This document shows, in pieces, positions 35,300 through 45,100 of a stretch of DNA of 64,000 bases. The translations under genes and the position numbers were made by a program. The stretch's first letter is position 1. The number at the start of each line of letters is the position of its first letter. The notes beneath the pieces are model-generated. The model saw only the letters and a program-made list of their open reading frames with translations, did no database searches and was not told where the DNA came from. The stretch is from Formosa haliotis (GTDB lineage Bacteria > Bacteroidota > Bacteroidia > Flavobacteriales > Flavobacteriaceae): NCBI RefSeq assembly GCF_001685485.1, contig NZ_BDEL01000001.1:927501-991500 (forward strand), given 5' to 3'.

Positions 35300-36481
35300 T
35301 TATCCATTCACTGTAATTCCTATTGCAGAAGCACCTGCTAATAAAAATTTACCAAGATCTTGTAATTCATCAATCGCATCTTGAACTTTAGCGCCTTCAG
35401 CAGAATCTTCACCTCCCATAATAGCATAATCAAAAGGAATATACATTTCAGACACTTTTTCTACCGCCTCATCTATAGAATCTGCAGTATCGTTATAAGT
35501 TTCTTCATTAGCCTCTTTAACTAAACTTGCTAAAGATGGTCCAGAAATCGTTCCATATTTACCTTCGTAAACATTAATAATCCCTTGAAGATTTAGAGCG
35601 ATATCTCTATGTGTATTATCGCTAAAACAAGAATGCTCGTCCTCTTGATCGGCATTAATTAAAGCAACAGACATACGTTCTACAGGTAACTCAGCAGAAA
35701 CCAAAGTAGTAATTCCTAAGTATATATTTTTAAGGGCTTCATCTTCATCTAAATTTAAAAATGTAGCTCTATACTCTCCACTTGGTGCCCAAAGATCTAC
35801 TAAATACGTCAGGTTATCAATAATTAAATCGGCGCAAATATCAAGATAAGCACGACGTCTGTCTTGGTTTAAAGCTGTACCTCCGTCAACAAAATCGGTA
35901 TAAGGTCTTTGCCCTGGTAATAAGGCATCTGGCGAAGTTAAATCTTGTCCCCAAAGTAAAAACTCAATCGCGTGATAGCCTACACTAATATTTTTTTCTC
36001 CTCCGTTTTCATTTAGACCTTCTAAAACCTCTTTTGTAATTTCTGGATAATCATCAAGACTATTTACAATTCCTCCGTTAACAACAGTACCACCATTATC
36101 TACGTAATCGATAAAATTTTCATCTAATGGCCATGCATTTAATAAGCCTTCTGGACCATTTTCATCATCGATTGGACCGTTGGCAAAACGAAAAGCTTCG
36201 GTAGTACCATAGCTTTCTCTAGACACTAACCAAGCTGTTTTAGATAGTTCGAATCGCTCTTCTGATGGATTTTCTGTAAATGCATTTATAGCCGTTTTTA
36301 AGGCCACGGCATCTTCTAAAGCATCTTGATAATTAGCATATACTATATCTGCGTAATTTTCTACAACTTCGGTTTTAGCTGTATCGTCTGTTGTAGTTCC
36401 TGAATCATCATCGTTATTACATGCTACTAAAAAAAGTGCAAGTAAAGCAAATGCTGAACCGGTAAGAATTGTTTTTTTCAT
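35300..36481 (-). CDS. Imelysin family lipoprotein (iron-regulated, IrpA-like)
   Basis: A 393-residue lipoprotein (ALFLVACNNDDDSG, cysteine 21) with the imelysin fold. The family motif GxHxxE is GYHAIE at 168-173, followed by FLLWGQDL. Imelysins (M75 peptidase-like, without shown protease activity) act in periplasmic or surface metal uptake. It is co-directional with the di-heme gene and divergent from the second imelysin, with 171 nt between the start codons, so a shared regulator is likely; I see no clear Fur box. Confidence 0.92.
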   Translation of the reverse strand: MKKTILTGSAFALLALFLVACNNDDDSGTTTDDTAKTEVVENYADIVYANYQDALEDAVALKTAINAFTENPSEERFELSKTAWLVSRESYGTTEAFRFANGPIDDENGPEGLLNAWPLDENFIDYVDNGGTVVNGGIVNSLDDYPEITKEVLEGLNENGGEKNISVGYHAIEFLLWGQDLTSPDALLPGQRPYTDFVDGGTALNQDRRRAYLDICADLIIDNLTYLVDLWAPSGEYRATFLNLDEDEALKNIYLGITTLVSAELPVERMSVALINADQEDEHSCFSDNTHRDIALNLQGIINVYEGKYGTISGPSLASLVKEANEETYNDTADSIDEAVEKVSEMYIPFDYAIMGGEDSAEGAKVQDAIDELQDLGKFLLAGASAIGITVNG

Positions 36482-36652
36482 ATTAATTTTAGTTTATTTA
36501 GACTGATTAAAAACAATGCAAATGTAATAACTTTGAAAACCTATCCAAAAAAAACACTAATTATTTATGACAAATATCATAAAAACAGAAATTATTTAGA
36601 ATAAATAAACATAATAGGATTGAGTTTTATACTTTTGAAAAAATTTTTTTCC

Positions 36653-37768
36653 ATGAAGCATTCACTTTTCTTAATAGCAATTGTTCTGGTATGTTTTGGT
36701 TGTTCGTCTGATAACGGCAATAGCAAAGAGCAAAATACTGCCGATTATGATACCCAAGCCATGTTAACGAGTTGGGCCGATAACCTTATTATACCAGCGT
36801 TTTCAGATTATCAAGAAAAAACAGAGGCTCTAAACACAGAAGCTTCAGCATTTGTAGCAAATCCAACGCAAACAACTCTTAGTGAATTAAGAAATGCTTG
36901 GTTAGCGGCTTACAAAACGTATCAGCATGTTGGTATTTACGATTTAGGAAAAGCAACAGAACTTCACCTTTTAGAAACAGCTAACATCTACCCTACCAAT
37001 GCCACAACCATTGATGCAAATATTGCTTCTGGCGATTACAACTTGGGTGCACAGACACAATTTGCGAGTCAAGGTTTTCCTGCTCTAGATTATTTATTAT
37101 ATGGTTTAGCTTCTACAGACGAAGATATACTAGCCTTTTACACCACGCACAACAACGCTGCAAACTATAAAGTATATATTACTGATTTAACCTCTAAATT
37201 GAACAGCATTGCCGAAGCCATTGTAGCAGATTGGGAGGGAACGTATCGCGATTCTTTTATTAGCAACTCGAATGCGGTAACAGGATCTGTAAATCAGACG
37301 GCCAATAACTTTGTTAAAAATTTAGAAAAAGATGTAAGGGCTCCTAAAGTAGGTATACCTGCAGGAGTATTTAGCGACGGTACTCTATTTACAGATAAAG
37401 TTGAAGCTTTTTATAAAAACGATATTAGTAAGGACTTATTAATTGAAGCTATCACAGCTTCACGCGACTTTTTTCAAGGAAAAACTTACGGAACTAACAC
37501 CTCTGGACCAGGCTTAAAAGCATTTTTAGATGCTGTTGATGCGGAAGCCAGTGGGACAAGTTTAAGCAGTATTATAGTAGATCAATATGCTGAAATTCTA
37601 ACGACTACTTCTGCTTTAGACAATAGTTTTAGCGAGCAAATTACTACCGATAATAGTAAAATGTTAGATACTTACGACGCCATTCAACAAAATGTAGTGT
37701 ACTTAAAAGTAGATATGATTAGCGCACTTGGCCTAACTATAGATTATGTAGATGGTGATGGCGATTAA
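36653..37768 (+). CDS. Second imelysin-like lipoprotein
   Basis: A 371-residue lipoprotein (start ATG 36653, MKHSLFLIAIVLVCFGCSSD, cysteine 18). It has the imelysin helical-bundle pattern (LSELRNAWLAAYKTYQHVGIYDLG; GFPALDYLLYG) but lacks the GxHxxE motif; the equivalent place reads GFPALDYLLYG. The in-frame TTG at 36620 would add residues before the signal peptide and is unlikely. It heads an operon with the HTTM gene (6 nt) and the TonB receptor. It is probably a metal-binding partner protein of the receptor. Confidence 0.85.
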   Translation: MKHSLFLIAIVLVCFGCSSDNGNSKEQNTADYDTQAMLTSWADNLIIPAFSDYQEKTEALNTEASAFVANPTQTTLSELRNAWLAAYKTYQHVGIYDLGKATELHLLETANIYPTNATTIDANIASGDYNLGAQTQFASQGFPALDYLLYGLASTDEDILAFYTTHNNAANYKVYITDLTSKLNSIAEAIVADWEGTYRDSFISNSNAVTGSVNQTANNFVKNLEKDVRAPKVGIPAGVFSDGTLFTDKVEAFYKNDISKDLLIEAITASRDFFQGKTYGTNTSGPGLKAFLDAVDAEASGTSLSSIIVDQYAEILTTTSALDNSFSEQITTDNSKMLDTYDAIQQNVVYLKVDMISALGLTIDYVDGDGD

Positions 37769-37774
37769 TTAACC

Positions 37775-39157
37775 ATGAACCATAAAATACAAGCATATCT
37801 CAATACCTATACAGATGCTGCCCCTCTAGCCTTTTACAGATTGGCATTCGGACTCATGATGTTTTTTAGCATCCTGCGGTTTGCATATAACGGTTGGATT
37901 AGCAAGTTTTATATAGACCCCATTTTTCACTTTACATATTACGGTTTTGGTTGGGTTAAACCTATTGGCGTATACACCTATTTATTGTTTATTATTTGTG
38001 GTATATCGGCCCTCATGGTAGCCTTTGGTTATAAGTATCGTTTAGGGATTTTACTGTTTTTCTTGAGTTTCACTTACATCGAACTCATGGATAAAACCAC
38101 CTATTTAAATCATTATTATTTTATTTCTATAGTGAGTTTTGTGCTACTGTTTTTACCTGCAAATGTGTTGTTTTCTGTAGATGCCAAACAAAATAAAGTC
38201 GACCGCAGTCAAGTAGTTCCACGATACACTATAGATATTTTAAAAGTATTATTAGCTATAGTTTACATATATGCTGGTGTTGCCAAACTTAATTCAGATT
38301 GGTTGTTTCATGCCATGCCGTTAAAAATTTGGTTACCATCAAAAGCTAGTTTACCTATTATTGGCCACTTGTTAGGTTACGACTGGGTTGCCTATGCTTT
38401 TAGTTGGTTTGGTGCCATTTACGATTTGGGCATTGTATTTTTACTCCTTTATAAACCCACACGATTATTTGGATTTATCCTTGTTGTAATATTTCATGTT
38501 ATGACGCGTATTTTGTTCCCTATCGGAATATTTCCGTTTGTTATGATTATTTCAACACTCTTATTTTTTAGTCCACAATTTCATAGAAAAGCGCTGCAAC
38601 TTTTTTCAAAAATCTTTAGAATAGATCGCGTAATTTCAGAATCGCCAACTCCTAAAACCGTGGCTTCGCAATCTAACCCAACACGAACTTCGCCTAAATT
38701 AGTTCCTATACTGTTAGGTGTATTCCTCATGATACAATTAGTATTTCCATTCCGATATTTACTGTATCCTGGCGAATTATTTTGGACCGAAGAAGGTTAC
38801 CGCTTTTCCTGGCGCGTCATGCTTATGGAAAAAGCAGGTTATACCGAATTCACAGTTTCCGATAAAGCTACCGGTCAATTTAAAGTTGTAGACAACACAG
38901 AATTCTTGACCAAATTTCAGATCAAGCAAATGTCTTTTCAACCCGATTTTATTTTAGAATATGCACACTTCCTTCATGAGTATTATCAGAAGCAAGGCAT
39001 GACAGATCCTGAAGTAAAAGTAAATTGCCACGTGGCACTAAACGGCAGATTAAGTCAGAAATATATCGATCCTAACGTAAACTTAGCAAAGCAATATGAA
39101 TCTTTTAAACACAAAACCTGGATACTCCCTTTTAACGATACTATCAAAGGGTTTTAG
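37775..39157 (+). CDS. HTTM domain protein (vitamin K-dependent gamma-carboxylase-like)
   Basis: A 460-residue membrane protein. The HTTM region with about seven helices covers residues 15-290 (LAFYRLAFGLMMFFSILRFAYNGW; LDKTTYLNHYYFISIVSF; AGVAKLNSDWLFHAMPLKIWL). The C-terminal part (WTEEGYRFSWRVMLMEKAGYTEFTV) is the region shared with the animal gamma-glutamyl carboxylase. Bacterial members are widespread and their reaction is unknown. It sits 6 nt after an imelysin gene and overlaps the TonB receptor gene by 62 nt, an arrangement seen in other bacteria too, which suggests a shared metal-uptake job. Confidence 0.88.
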   Translation: MNHKIQAYLNTYTDAAPLAFYRLAFGLMMFFSILRFAYNGWISKFYIDPIFHFTYYGFGWVKPIGVYTYLLFIICGISALMVAFGYKYRLGILLFFLSFTYIELMDKTTYLNHYYFISIVSFVLLFLPANVLFSVDAKQNKVDRSQVVPRYTIDILKVLLAIVYIYAGVAKLNSDWLFHAMPLKIWLPSKASLPIIGHLLGYDWVAYAFSWFGAIYDLGIVFLLLYKPTRLFGFILVVIFHVMTRILFPIGIFPFVMIISTLLFFSPQFHRKALQLFSKIFRIDRVISESPTPKTVASQSNPTRTSPKLVPILLGVFLMIQLVFPFRYLLYPGELFWTEEGYRFSWRVMLMEKAGYTEFTVSDKATGQFKVVDNTEFLTKFQIKQMSFQPDFILEYAHFLHEYYQKQGMTDPEVKVNCHVALNGRLSQKYIDPNVNLAKQYESFKHKTWILPFNDTIKGF

Positions 39158-41567
39158 TTTTATTCTAATACTCTTTAGTTCAACTTTTTTTGCACAAACG
39201 TCCTTTCAGGGCCAAGTTCAAAATGAAAATGGCTCTCCTATTTCTGGTGTAGAAGTTATAGAAGTAGCCTCAGGGAAATCGGTGTTAACGAATGCCGAAG
39301 GGCACTTCGATATCGCCGTAAACCAGGATAAATTTTCCTTGATGTTTTATAAGGAAGCCTACCCGTTAAAAGAGCAACCATTCACCACAAGCACCAGCAA
39401 TGTCACTGTGATTTTAGAAGAAATGGTGGTCTTAAATGAGGTTGTCATTCAAAAAAACAGGGAACGTGTTTTTGCTTTAAGGCATTTAAAAGATATTGAA
39501 GAAACCGCTATTTATGCTGGTAAAAAAACCGAAATGGTCGACATAAACACCTTGGTAGTAAACAAATCGATTAATACTGCCCGACAAGTTTATGCTCAAG
39601 TTGCAGGTATTACGTTTAACGAAAATGCCGATGGCGGATTACAATTAAATATTGGTGGCCGCGGACTAAACCCTAATCGAACTAGTAATTTTAATACGCG
39701 CCAAAATGGTTACGATATTAGTGCCGATGTGTTAGGTTACCCAGAAAGTTATTACACCCCACCTACCGAAGGCCTGAAGGAAATTCAAGTGATTCGCGGT
39801 GCGGCCTCCTTACAATATGGTACCCAGTTTGGTGGCTTGGTTAATTTTAAAATGCAAGAACCAACTACTAAACCTATCGAATTAATTACCAGAAATACAG
39901 TAGGCTCTTACGGTCTTTTTACAAATTTTACGAGTTTAAGCGGCACCAATGGGAAGTTTAGTTATTATACCTTTTTTAATTATAAACAAGGAGATGGTTT
40001 TAGACCAAATTCCCAGTTTAACAGTCGTAACTTTTTTGTGAATTTAAATTATCAGTTCAACGAAAAAACCTCCTTACATTTCGATTATACCTTGTTCGAT
40101 TATTTGGCCAAACAACCTGGTGGACTTACAGATTACATGTTCAATGAAGATATGTTTCAAAGCAACCGCGAGCGTAATTGGTTCGATGTCAATTGGAATT
40201 TATTCGCCTTACGTTTTAAACATGAGTTCACAGAACAAGCAAATTTCTCCTTACAATTATTTGGGTTAGATGCTAGTAGAAGTGCTTTAGGCTACTTATC
40301 TAATCGCGTGAGTAATGCCGATGTCCCTGGAACCGTTAGAGATTTAATTTTAGGTGATTTTGTAAATTGGGGAGCCGAAGCACGCTTTCTTCAAAAATAT
40401 AATTTAGGAGGAAAAAGCAGTGCCTTATTGTTAGGTGCAAAGTATTATCAAGCACGAAACACGTCTATTCAAGGTCCAGGAAGTAGTGGTAGCGGACCCG
40501 ATTTTAATCTGGCAACAGACGAATTTCCCAATTATGCCAACCAGAGTGATTTTACCTACCCTAACAGAAACCTGACTTTCTTTGGTGAAAATATATTCCG
40601 ATTATCCTCTACATTTACGGTAACTCCAGGATTCCGTTTCGAAAACATCGTAACTCAAGCTGATGGCTATTGGCGAAACATAAATACCGATCAGGCCGGA
40701 AATGTAATCTTCGACGAGCTCGTTGATGAAAATGTCGACAAAAAACGAAACTTTCTATTGTTAGGCGTTGGACTAAGTTACAAGCCACTAACTTCGATAG
40801 AAGTTTACGGAAACATTTCGCAAAACTACCGCTCGGTAACTTTTAGCGATATCCGTACGGTGAGTCCGAGTTTGGTAATCGATCCTGATATTACAGATGA
40901 AAAAGGTTTTACTTCCGATATCGGAATTCGAGGCAAAGTGCGTAATATTCTTAACTACGACACCAGTATTTACGCCTTACTTTATAATGATAAAATTGGT
41001 GAATACACCACAAAAAATCCAAATGGCTCGGCTGCAGTAGTACGCTACAGAAGTAATATAGGAACAGCCTTAACCTATGGCTGGGAGGCTTTAGTAGACT
41101 GGAGTATTAGTAATACTTTTTTTACCGATAATCACAATTTTTCATGGAATGTATTTTTAAACAATGCCATTACAGGAAGCGACTATTTAAAATCTGATGT
41201 AGAACATATTGAAGGTAATAAGGTAGAATTTGTACCGCTATTTAATATAAAAACAGGGACGCGATTGGGTTATAAAAATTTAAAAGTTAGTCTTCAACTC
41301 ACCTATTTATCGTCTCAATTCAGCGATAGTAATAACACCAAAACCGATGTTAACGAGAATACCTTTGGAATCTACGGTGAAATTCCAGCTTATTATGTTG
41401 CCGACTTTTCTGCAGCCTACACCTGGCGTAGATTTACTTTAGAAGCGGGCTTAAATAATTTTACAAACAACTATTATTTTACAAGACGTGCTACAGGTTA
41501 TCCTGGGCCAGGAATCTTACCTAGCGAACCTATCACCTTTTATACCACGCTACAGATAAAGATTTAA
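39096..41567 (+). CDS. TonB-dependent outer-membrane receptor, FecA-like
   Basis: An 823-residue receptor: signal peptide (residues 1-34, ending FFAQT), a carboxypeptidase-like beta domain (GQVQNENGSPISGVEVIEVAS...), a plug near 115-235 (VAGITFNENADGGLQLNIGGRGLNPNR; IQVIRGAASLQYGTQFGGLVNFKM) and a barrel ending FYTTLQIKI with a terminal hydrophobic residue. The plug is most like ferric-citrate receptors (FecA), so a ferric chelate is the likely cargo. It overlaps the HTTM gene by 62 nt, and no later ATG keeps the signal peptide, so the overlap appears real. No sigma/anti-sigma pair is adjacent. Confidence 0.92.
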   Translation: MNLLNTKPGYSLLTILSKGFSFILILFSSTFFAQTSFQGQVQNENGSPISGVEVIEVASGKSVLTNAEGHFDIAVNQDKFSLMFYKEAYPLKEQPFTTSTSNVTVILEEMVVLNEVVIQKNRERVFALRHLKDIEETAIYAGKKTEMVDINTLVVNKSINTARQVYAQVAGITFNENADGGLQLNIGGRGLNPNRTSNFNTRQNGYDISADVLGYPESYYTPPTEGLKEIQVIRGAASLQYGTQFGGLVNFKMQEPTTKPIELITRNTVGSYGLFTNFTSLSGTNGKFSYYTFFNYKQGDGFRPNSQFNSRNFFVNLNYQFNEKTSLHFDYTLFDYLAKQPGGLTDYMFNEDMFQSNRERNWFDVNWNLFALRFKHEFTEQANFSLQLFGLDASRSALGYLSNRVSNADVPGTVRDLILGDFVNWGAEARFLQKYNLGGKSSALLLGAKYYQARNTSIQGPGSSGSGPDFNLATDEFPNYANQSDFTYPNRNLTFFGENIFRLSSTFTVTPGFRFENIVTQADGYWRNINTDQAGNVIFDELVDENVDKKRNFLLLGVGLSYKPLTSIEVYGNISQNYRSVTFSDIRTVSPSLVIDPDITDEKGFTSDIGIRGKVRNILNYDTSIYALLYNDKIGEYTTKNPNGSAAVVRYRSNIGTALTYGWEALVDWSISNTFFTDNHNFSWNVFLNNAITGSDYLKSDVEHIEGNKVEFVPLFNIKTGTRLGYKNLKVSLQLTYLSSQFSDSNNTKTDVNENTFGIYGEIPAYYVADFSAAYTWRRFTLEAGLNNFTNNYYFTRRATGYPGPGILPSEPITFYTTLQIKI

Positions 41568-41672
41568 GGGAGATTTAATGAACTGACTTTATATTTTGTA
41601 AATGATTCGAAGAGTAGAAAAATTGCCTACAATTCTATTTATTTGAAGTTAAATTAGAAAACTCAAAATCAA

Positions 41673-41707
41673 CAAAAAAATCCCCAACGCAAGCGTTGGG
41701 GATTTTA
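41673..41707. terminator. Bidirectional terminator
   Basis: AATCCCCAACGC (41679-41690) and GCGTTGGGGATT (41693-41704) form a perfect 12-bp stem, with A7 on the left and TTTT on the right. It separates the receptor gene from the convergent transaldolase. Confidence 0.9.
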
Positions 41708-41728
41708 ATACTTATTATCTATTAGGAA

Positions 41729-42382
41729 TTAATTTCCTTTTTTATAATCTTCTAAAAATTTTGCTAAACCACTATCTGTTAAAGGGTGCTTTAATAAGCC
41801 TTCAATAGCACTTAACGGACCTGTCATAACATCTGCTCCTAATTTAGCACAGTCTATAACATGCATAGTATGACGTACAGAGGCAGCAAGAATTTCAGTT
41901 TCGAAATTATAGTTATCGTAAATATGACGAATTTCTGCAATTAGGTTTAACCCATCGGTAGAAATATCATCTAAACGACCAATAAATGGAGACACATAAG
42001 TTGCTCCTGCTTTAGCGGCTAACAAAGCTTGACCTGGTGAAAACACCAAAGTTACATTTGTTCTAATTCCTTTATCAGAAAAATATTTACAAGCTTTTAC
42101 ACCATCCTTTATCATTGGTAATTTTACAACAATTTGCTCGTGTAATTCAGCTAATGCTTCACCTTCTCTAATCATCCCTTCAAAATCGGTAGAAATAACT
42201 TCAGCACTAACATCTCCTTCAACAATATTACAAATGTCTACGTAATGTTTTAAAATATTATCATGTCCTGTAATACCTTCTTTCGCCATTAAAGATGGGT
42301 TTGTAGTCACGCCATCAAGAACTCCTAATTCTTGAGCTTCTTTAATTTGAGCAAGGTTTGCTGTATCAATAAAAAATTTCAT
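41729..42382 (-). CDS. tal: Transaldolase (TalC/FSA-like family)
   Basis: A 217-residue decameric-type small transaldolase. The Schiff-base lysine is Lys87 (IVVKLPM). The position that is Tyr131 in fructose-6-phosphate aldolase is phenylalanine here (SPFIGRLDD), which marks a transaldolase. It moves dihydroxyacetone units in the non-oxidative pentose phosphate pathway. It is single, with a strong terminator downstream. Confidence 0.93.
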   Translation of the reverse strand: MKFFIDTANLAQIKEAQELGVLDGVTTNPSLMAKEGITGHDNILKHYVDICNIVEGDVSAEVISTDFEGMIREGEALAELHEQIVVKLPMIKDGVKACKYFSDKGIRTNVTLVFSPGQALLAAKAGATYVSPFIGRLDDISTDGLNLIAEIRHIYDNYNFETEILAASVRHTMHVIDCAKLGADVMTGPLSAIEGLLKHPLTDSGLAKFLEDYKKGN

Positions 42383-42491
42383 TATTTTAAATTTAATTTG
42401 TTCAATATTTGGTGCTAATTTACAATAATATGGTATTCTAATCTGTCATTTTAACAAAATAACACCAATTATTTACTTAAACGTTTACGCC

Positions 42492-43295
42492 CTATAGTTT
42501 ATAATGATTAATCAATAATTTCTCATACATTTTATCTGGTAAAATGCGTTTTAACACGATGGAAAATTTTTGCATAAACTCCCCTACTTTATAGTGTATT
42601 TTTGGGTTTTCGGTTTGTATAACTTTTAAAATAGCCTCGGCCATAATTTTAGGATCTTTACCCGAATCTACATGGCTATCCATTAATTTTAAGGTATTTC
42701 CGTATGGCGTTTTATAAGGAGATTCTTGGTTAACGGGCGCATGAAAACGTCCGGCAGCAATATTTGTAGCAAAATCGCCAGGCGCTACATTAGTCATTTT
42801 AATATTAAAATCTTTCAGCTCCATTCTGTAAGCTTCGGTCACCAATTCTAATGCTCCTTTACTCGCACTATAAATCCCGCGATACGGTAAACCCATGTAT
42901 CCTGCAATAGAAGTTACGTTTATTATTAAACCCGATTTTTGTTTTCGCATTTGTGGCAATACGGCTTTGATAACTTCTAAAGGGCCAAAAAAATTGGTAT
43001 CGAAATGACTTTTCATTTCTTCTAAAGGTATTTCCTCGATTGGTCCCGTTATTCCTACTCCAGCATTATTAATTAGCACATCTAGGCGAGACTCCCGTTC
43101 TATGAGAGATTGTACACATAGGGAGATCGTCGCTACGTCCTTAACATCTAATTTTAAAATGGGAAATTTACTTTCTGGATAGCGTTCTGGGGATCGGCTG
43201 GTGCCATATACTTTAAATCCGTTTTCGGTTAAAAATTCACCAATAGATTTTCCTATTCCAGAAGAACCTCCTGTAATTAATACAACTTTAGACAT
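42492..43295 (-). CDS. Short-chain dehydrogenase/reductase
   Basis: A 267-residue classical SDR with the Rossmann motif TGGSSGIGKSIG at 8-19, the NNAGVG motif near 86, and the catalytic YSASK near 153 with an upstream serine (INVTSIAG). The C-terminal extension (FMQKFSIVLKRILPDKMYEKLL) is basic and amphipathic. The substrate is unknown. It is monocistronic, and the SRP RNA gene lies just upstream on the same strand. Confidence 0.92.
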   Translation of the reverse strand: MSKVVLITGGSSGIGKSIGEFLTENGFKVYGTSRSPERYPESKFPILKLDVKDVATISLCVQSLIERESRLDVLINNAGVGITGPIEEIPLEEMKSHFDTNFFGPLEVIKAVLPQMRKQKSGLIINVTSIAGYMGLPYRGIYSASKGALELVTEAYRMELKDFNIKMTNVAPGDFATNIAAGRFHAPVNQESPYKTPYGNTLKLMDSHVDSGKDPKIMAEAILKVIQTENPKIHYKVGEFMQKFSIVLKRILPDKMYEKLLINHYKL

Positions 43296-43380
43296 AAAAT
43301 AAGACTGTGTTTAGGATGCCAAAAATACAATTTTAAGATGTAAAGCGAAGAGAATTTTACGAAACTATAAGGCATAAAAA

Positions 43381-43478
43381 ATGGCAAGCTACCTACATCA
43401 CACCGCTACGACCATTTACCTTTGCTGCGTTCCCGCCCTGGAGGATTCAACAGGAGCTGGTTGTGTAGGACTTGCCGC
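43381..43478 (-). ncRNA. ffs: Signal recognition particle RNA, small bacterial type
   Basis: The minus strand begins GCGGCAAGTCCTAC and ends GTAGGTAGCTTGCC, so the ends pair (GGCAAG/CTTGCC). The middle has the conserved domain IV core GGGCGGGAACGCAGCAAAGG, the Ffh-binding asymmetric loop and tetraloop region. The length of about 98 nt fits the small 4.5S-type RNA of Bacteroidota. It targets nascent membrane proteins with Ffh. The exact ends are estimated. Confidence 0.9.
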
Positions 43479-43564
43479 TGCAAAGATACATTCTTTTTAT
43501 TTTTTCGCAATGATTTTTTAAACTGATTTTAAATAAATAACTTGCTTAAAATTAATTTTTACAA

Positions 43565-44602
43565 ATGAAAGCAACCAACATATTCATTATCATGTTTTTA
43601 ACCGCAGCTTTAATTTCTTGCGGTAGTAGCTCTAACGACAAAAAAAGTGACTTTTCTTTAAAAACTAATGCTCCTGGCAACGGAATTTCACTTCATGAGA
43701 CCCTAAATTTGAGTATAAAAAATCCGAAAAATCTAGAAATCGATTCTATTGCTTACTTTATTAACGACGAAAAAGTTTCAGAAAAAATAGAATTAAATCA
43801 ACAAAAATTAGGGAAACAACATTTAAAAGCGATTGTTTACACTGCTGGTGAATCGCAAACCGTTACGCAACCCTTACTTATTTTAAACGATAAACACCCT
43901 GAAGTTTATACTTTCGAACTATTAAACGCCTTTCCTCACGATATTACTTCGTATACCCAAGGTTTAGAATTTCATAATGGGGTGATGTACGAAAGCACCG
44001 GACAATACAAAGAATCTAAACTAAGGAAAGTAGATTTTGAAACTGGCGACGTGATTCAGAATGTAAAATTAGCCGACGAATATTTTGGTGAAGGCTTAAC
44101 TGTTTTGAATGATAAATTATATCAATTAACCTGGCAAAAGGGTGTCGGATTTGTTTACGATGTGAATACCTTAGAAAAGCAAAGTAGTTTTAAATACAAC
44201 AATAGTAAAGAAGGTTGGGGCCTATGCAACGATGGCAAGGTATTATACAAAAGTGACGGCACGGAAAAGATTTGGATTTTAGACCCAAACACCTTAGAAG
44301 AAAAAGATTATATACAAGTATACACCAATAAAGGTAAAATTGGACGTGTGAATGAATTAGAATGGATCGATGGGAAAATATACGCCAATATTTATCAAAA
44401 AGATGGTGTCGCTATAATCAACCCTAGAAACGGTGCTGTAGAAGGTGTTATCGATTTTACTCCGCTTAAAAAGAAAGTGACACAACACCAAGGGCTAGAT
44501 GTTTTAAATGGTATGGCTTACAACCCGAGTACTAAAACCCTATTTGTTACAGGAAAACGTTGGGACAAATTGTTTGAAGTGACTGTAAAGCCAAAACAAT
44601 AA
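43565..44602 (+). CDS. Glutaminyl-peptide cyclotransferase lipoprotein
   Basis: A 345-residue lipoprotein (AALISCGSSSND, cysteine 19). Residues 100-345 are the five-bladed beta-propeller of the plant/bacterial glutamine cyclotransferase family (FPHDITSYTQGLEFHNGVMYESTGQYKESKLRKVD; LNELEWIDGKIYANIYQKDGVAIINP). It converts N-terminal glutamine to pyroglutamate, here at the cell surface. It is 3 nt before a thioesterase gene and likely co-transcribed. Confidence 0.92.
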   Translation: MKATNIFIIMFLTAALISCGSSSNDKKSDFSLKTNAPGNGISLHETLNLSIKNPKNLEIDSIAYFINDEKVSEKIELNQQKLGKQHLKAIVYTAGESQTVTQPLLILNDKHPEVYTFELLNAFPHDITSYTQGLEFHNGVMYESTGQYKESKLRKVDFETGDVIQNVKLADEYFGEGLTVLNDKLYQLTWQKGVGFVYDVNTLEKQSSFKYNNSKEGWGLCNDGKVLYKSDGTEKIWILDPNTLEEKDYIQVYTNKGKIGRVNELEWIDGKIYANIYQKDGVAIINPRNGAVEGVIDFTPLKKKVTQHQGLDVLNGMAYNPSTKTLFVTGKRWDKLFEVTVKPKQ

Positions 44603-44605
44603 CCT

Positions 44606-44995
44606 ATGCAAACTTTCCAGCTTAAGGTTACTGTTACACCAGACGATTTAGACGAATTACAGCATGTAAACAACGTTAGGTATGTGCAGTGGATTCAGGA
44701 TGTGGCCAAAGGTCATTGGCAACATACAGCAACACCAAGCATGCAAGATCTTTATATTTGGGTGGTAATAGAACATCATATTTTTTATAAAGGTGAAGCC
44801 GTTTTACACGACAATCTCATCCTTAAAACCTATATTAAAAGAGCTGAAGGTGTAAAATCTATTCGTGTTGTAGAAGTCTATCATGAAGCTACAAACAAGT
44901 TACTTTTAAAAGCCGAAACACATTGGTGCCTTATACATAATAAAACCAAACGTCCTACCCGTATTCCCGAAGACGTTAAAGCTATTTTTCAATAA
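44606..44995 (+). CDS. Acyl-CoA thioesterase, hotdog fold (4HBT family)
   Basis: A 129-residue single-domain hotdog protein with the 4HBT active-site region DELQHVNNVRYVQWIQDVAKGHW near 16-38 (in YbgC-type enzymes an aspartate is found where this protein has asparagine after the VN pair). It should hydrolyse short acyl-CoA esters. It starts 3 nt after the cyclotransferase gene, a common pair in Flavobacteriaceae. Confidence 0.85.
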   Translation: MQTFQLKVTVTPDDLDELQHVNNVRYVQWIQDVAKGHWQHTATPSMQDLYIWVVIEHHIFYKGEAVLHDNLILKTYIKRAEGVKSIRVVEVYHEATNKLLLKAETHWCLIHNKTKRPTRIPEDVKAIFQ

Positions 44996-45100
44996 TTAAA
45001 ATTACCAGATTTGTGAAAGAGCGTGGTAATTAATTTCTCGATTATCGCGTAAAAGTTATATTTTTATCAAATATCCCAATTCGGGCATTAGTCTATTATT

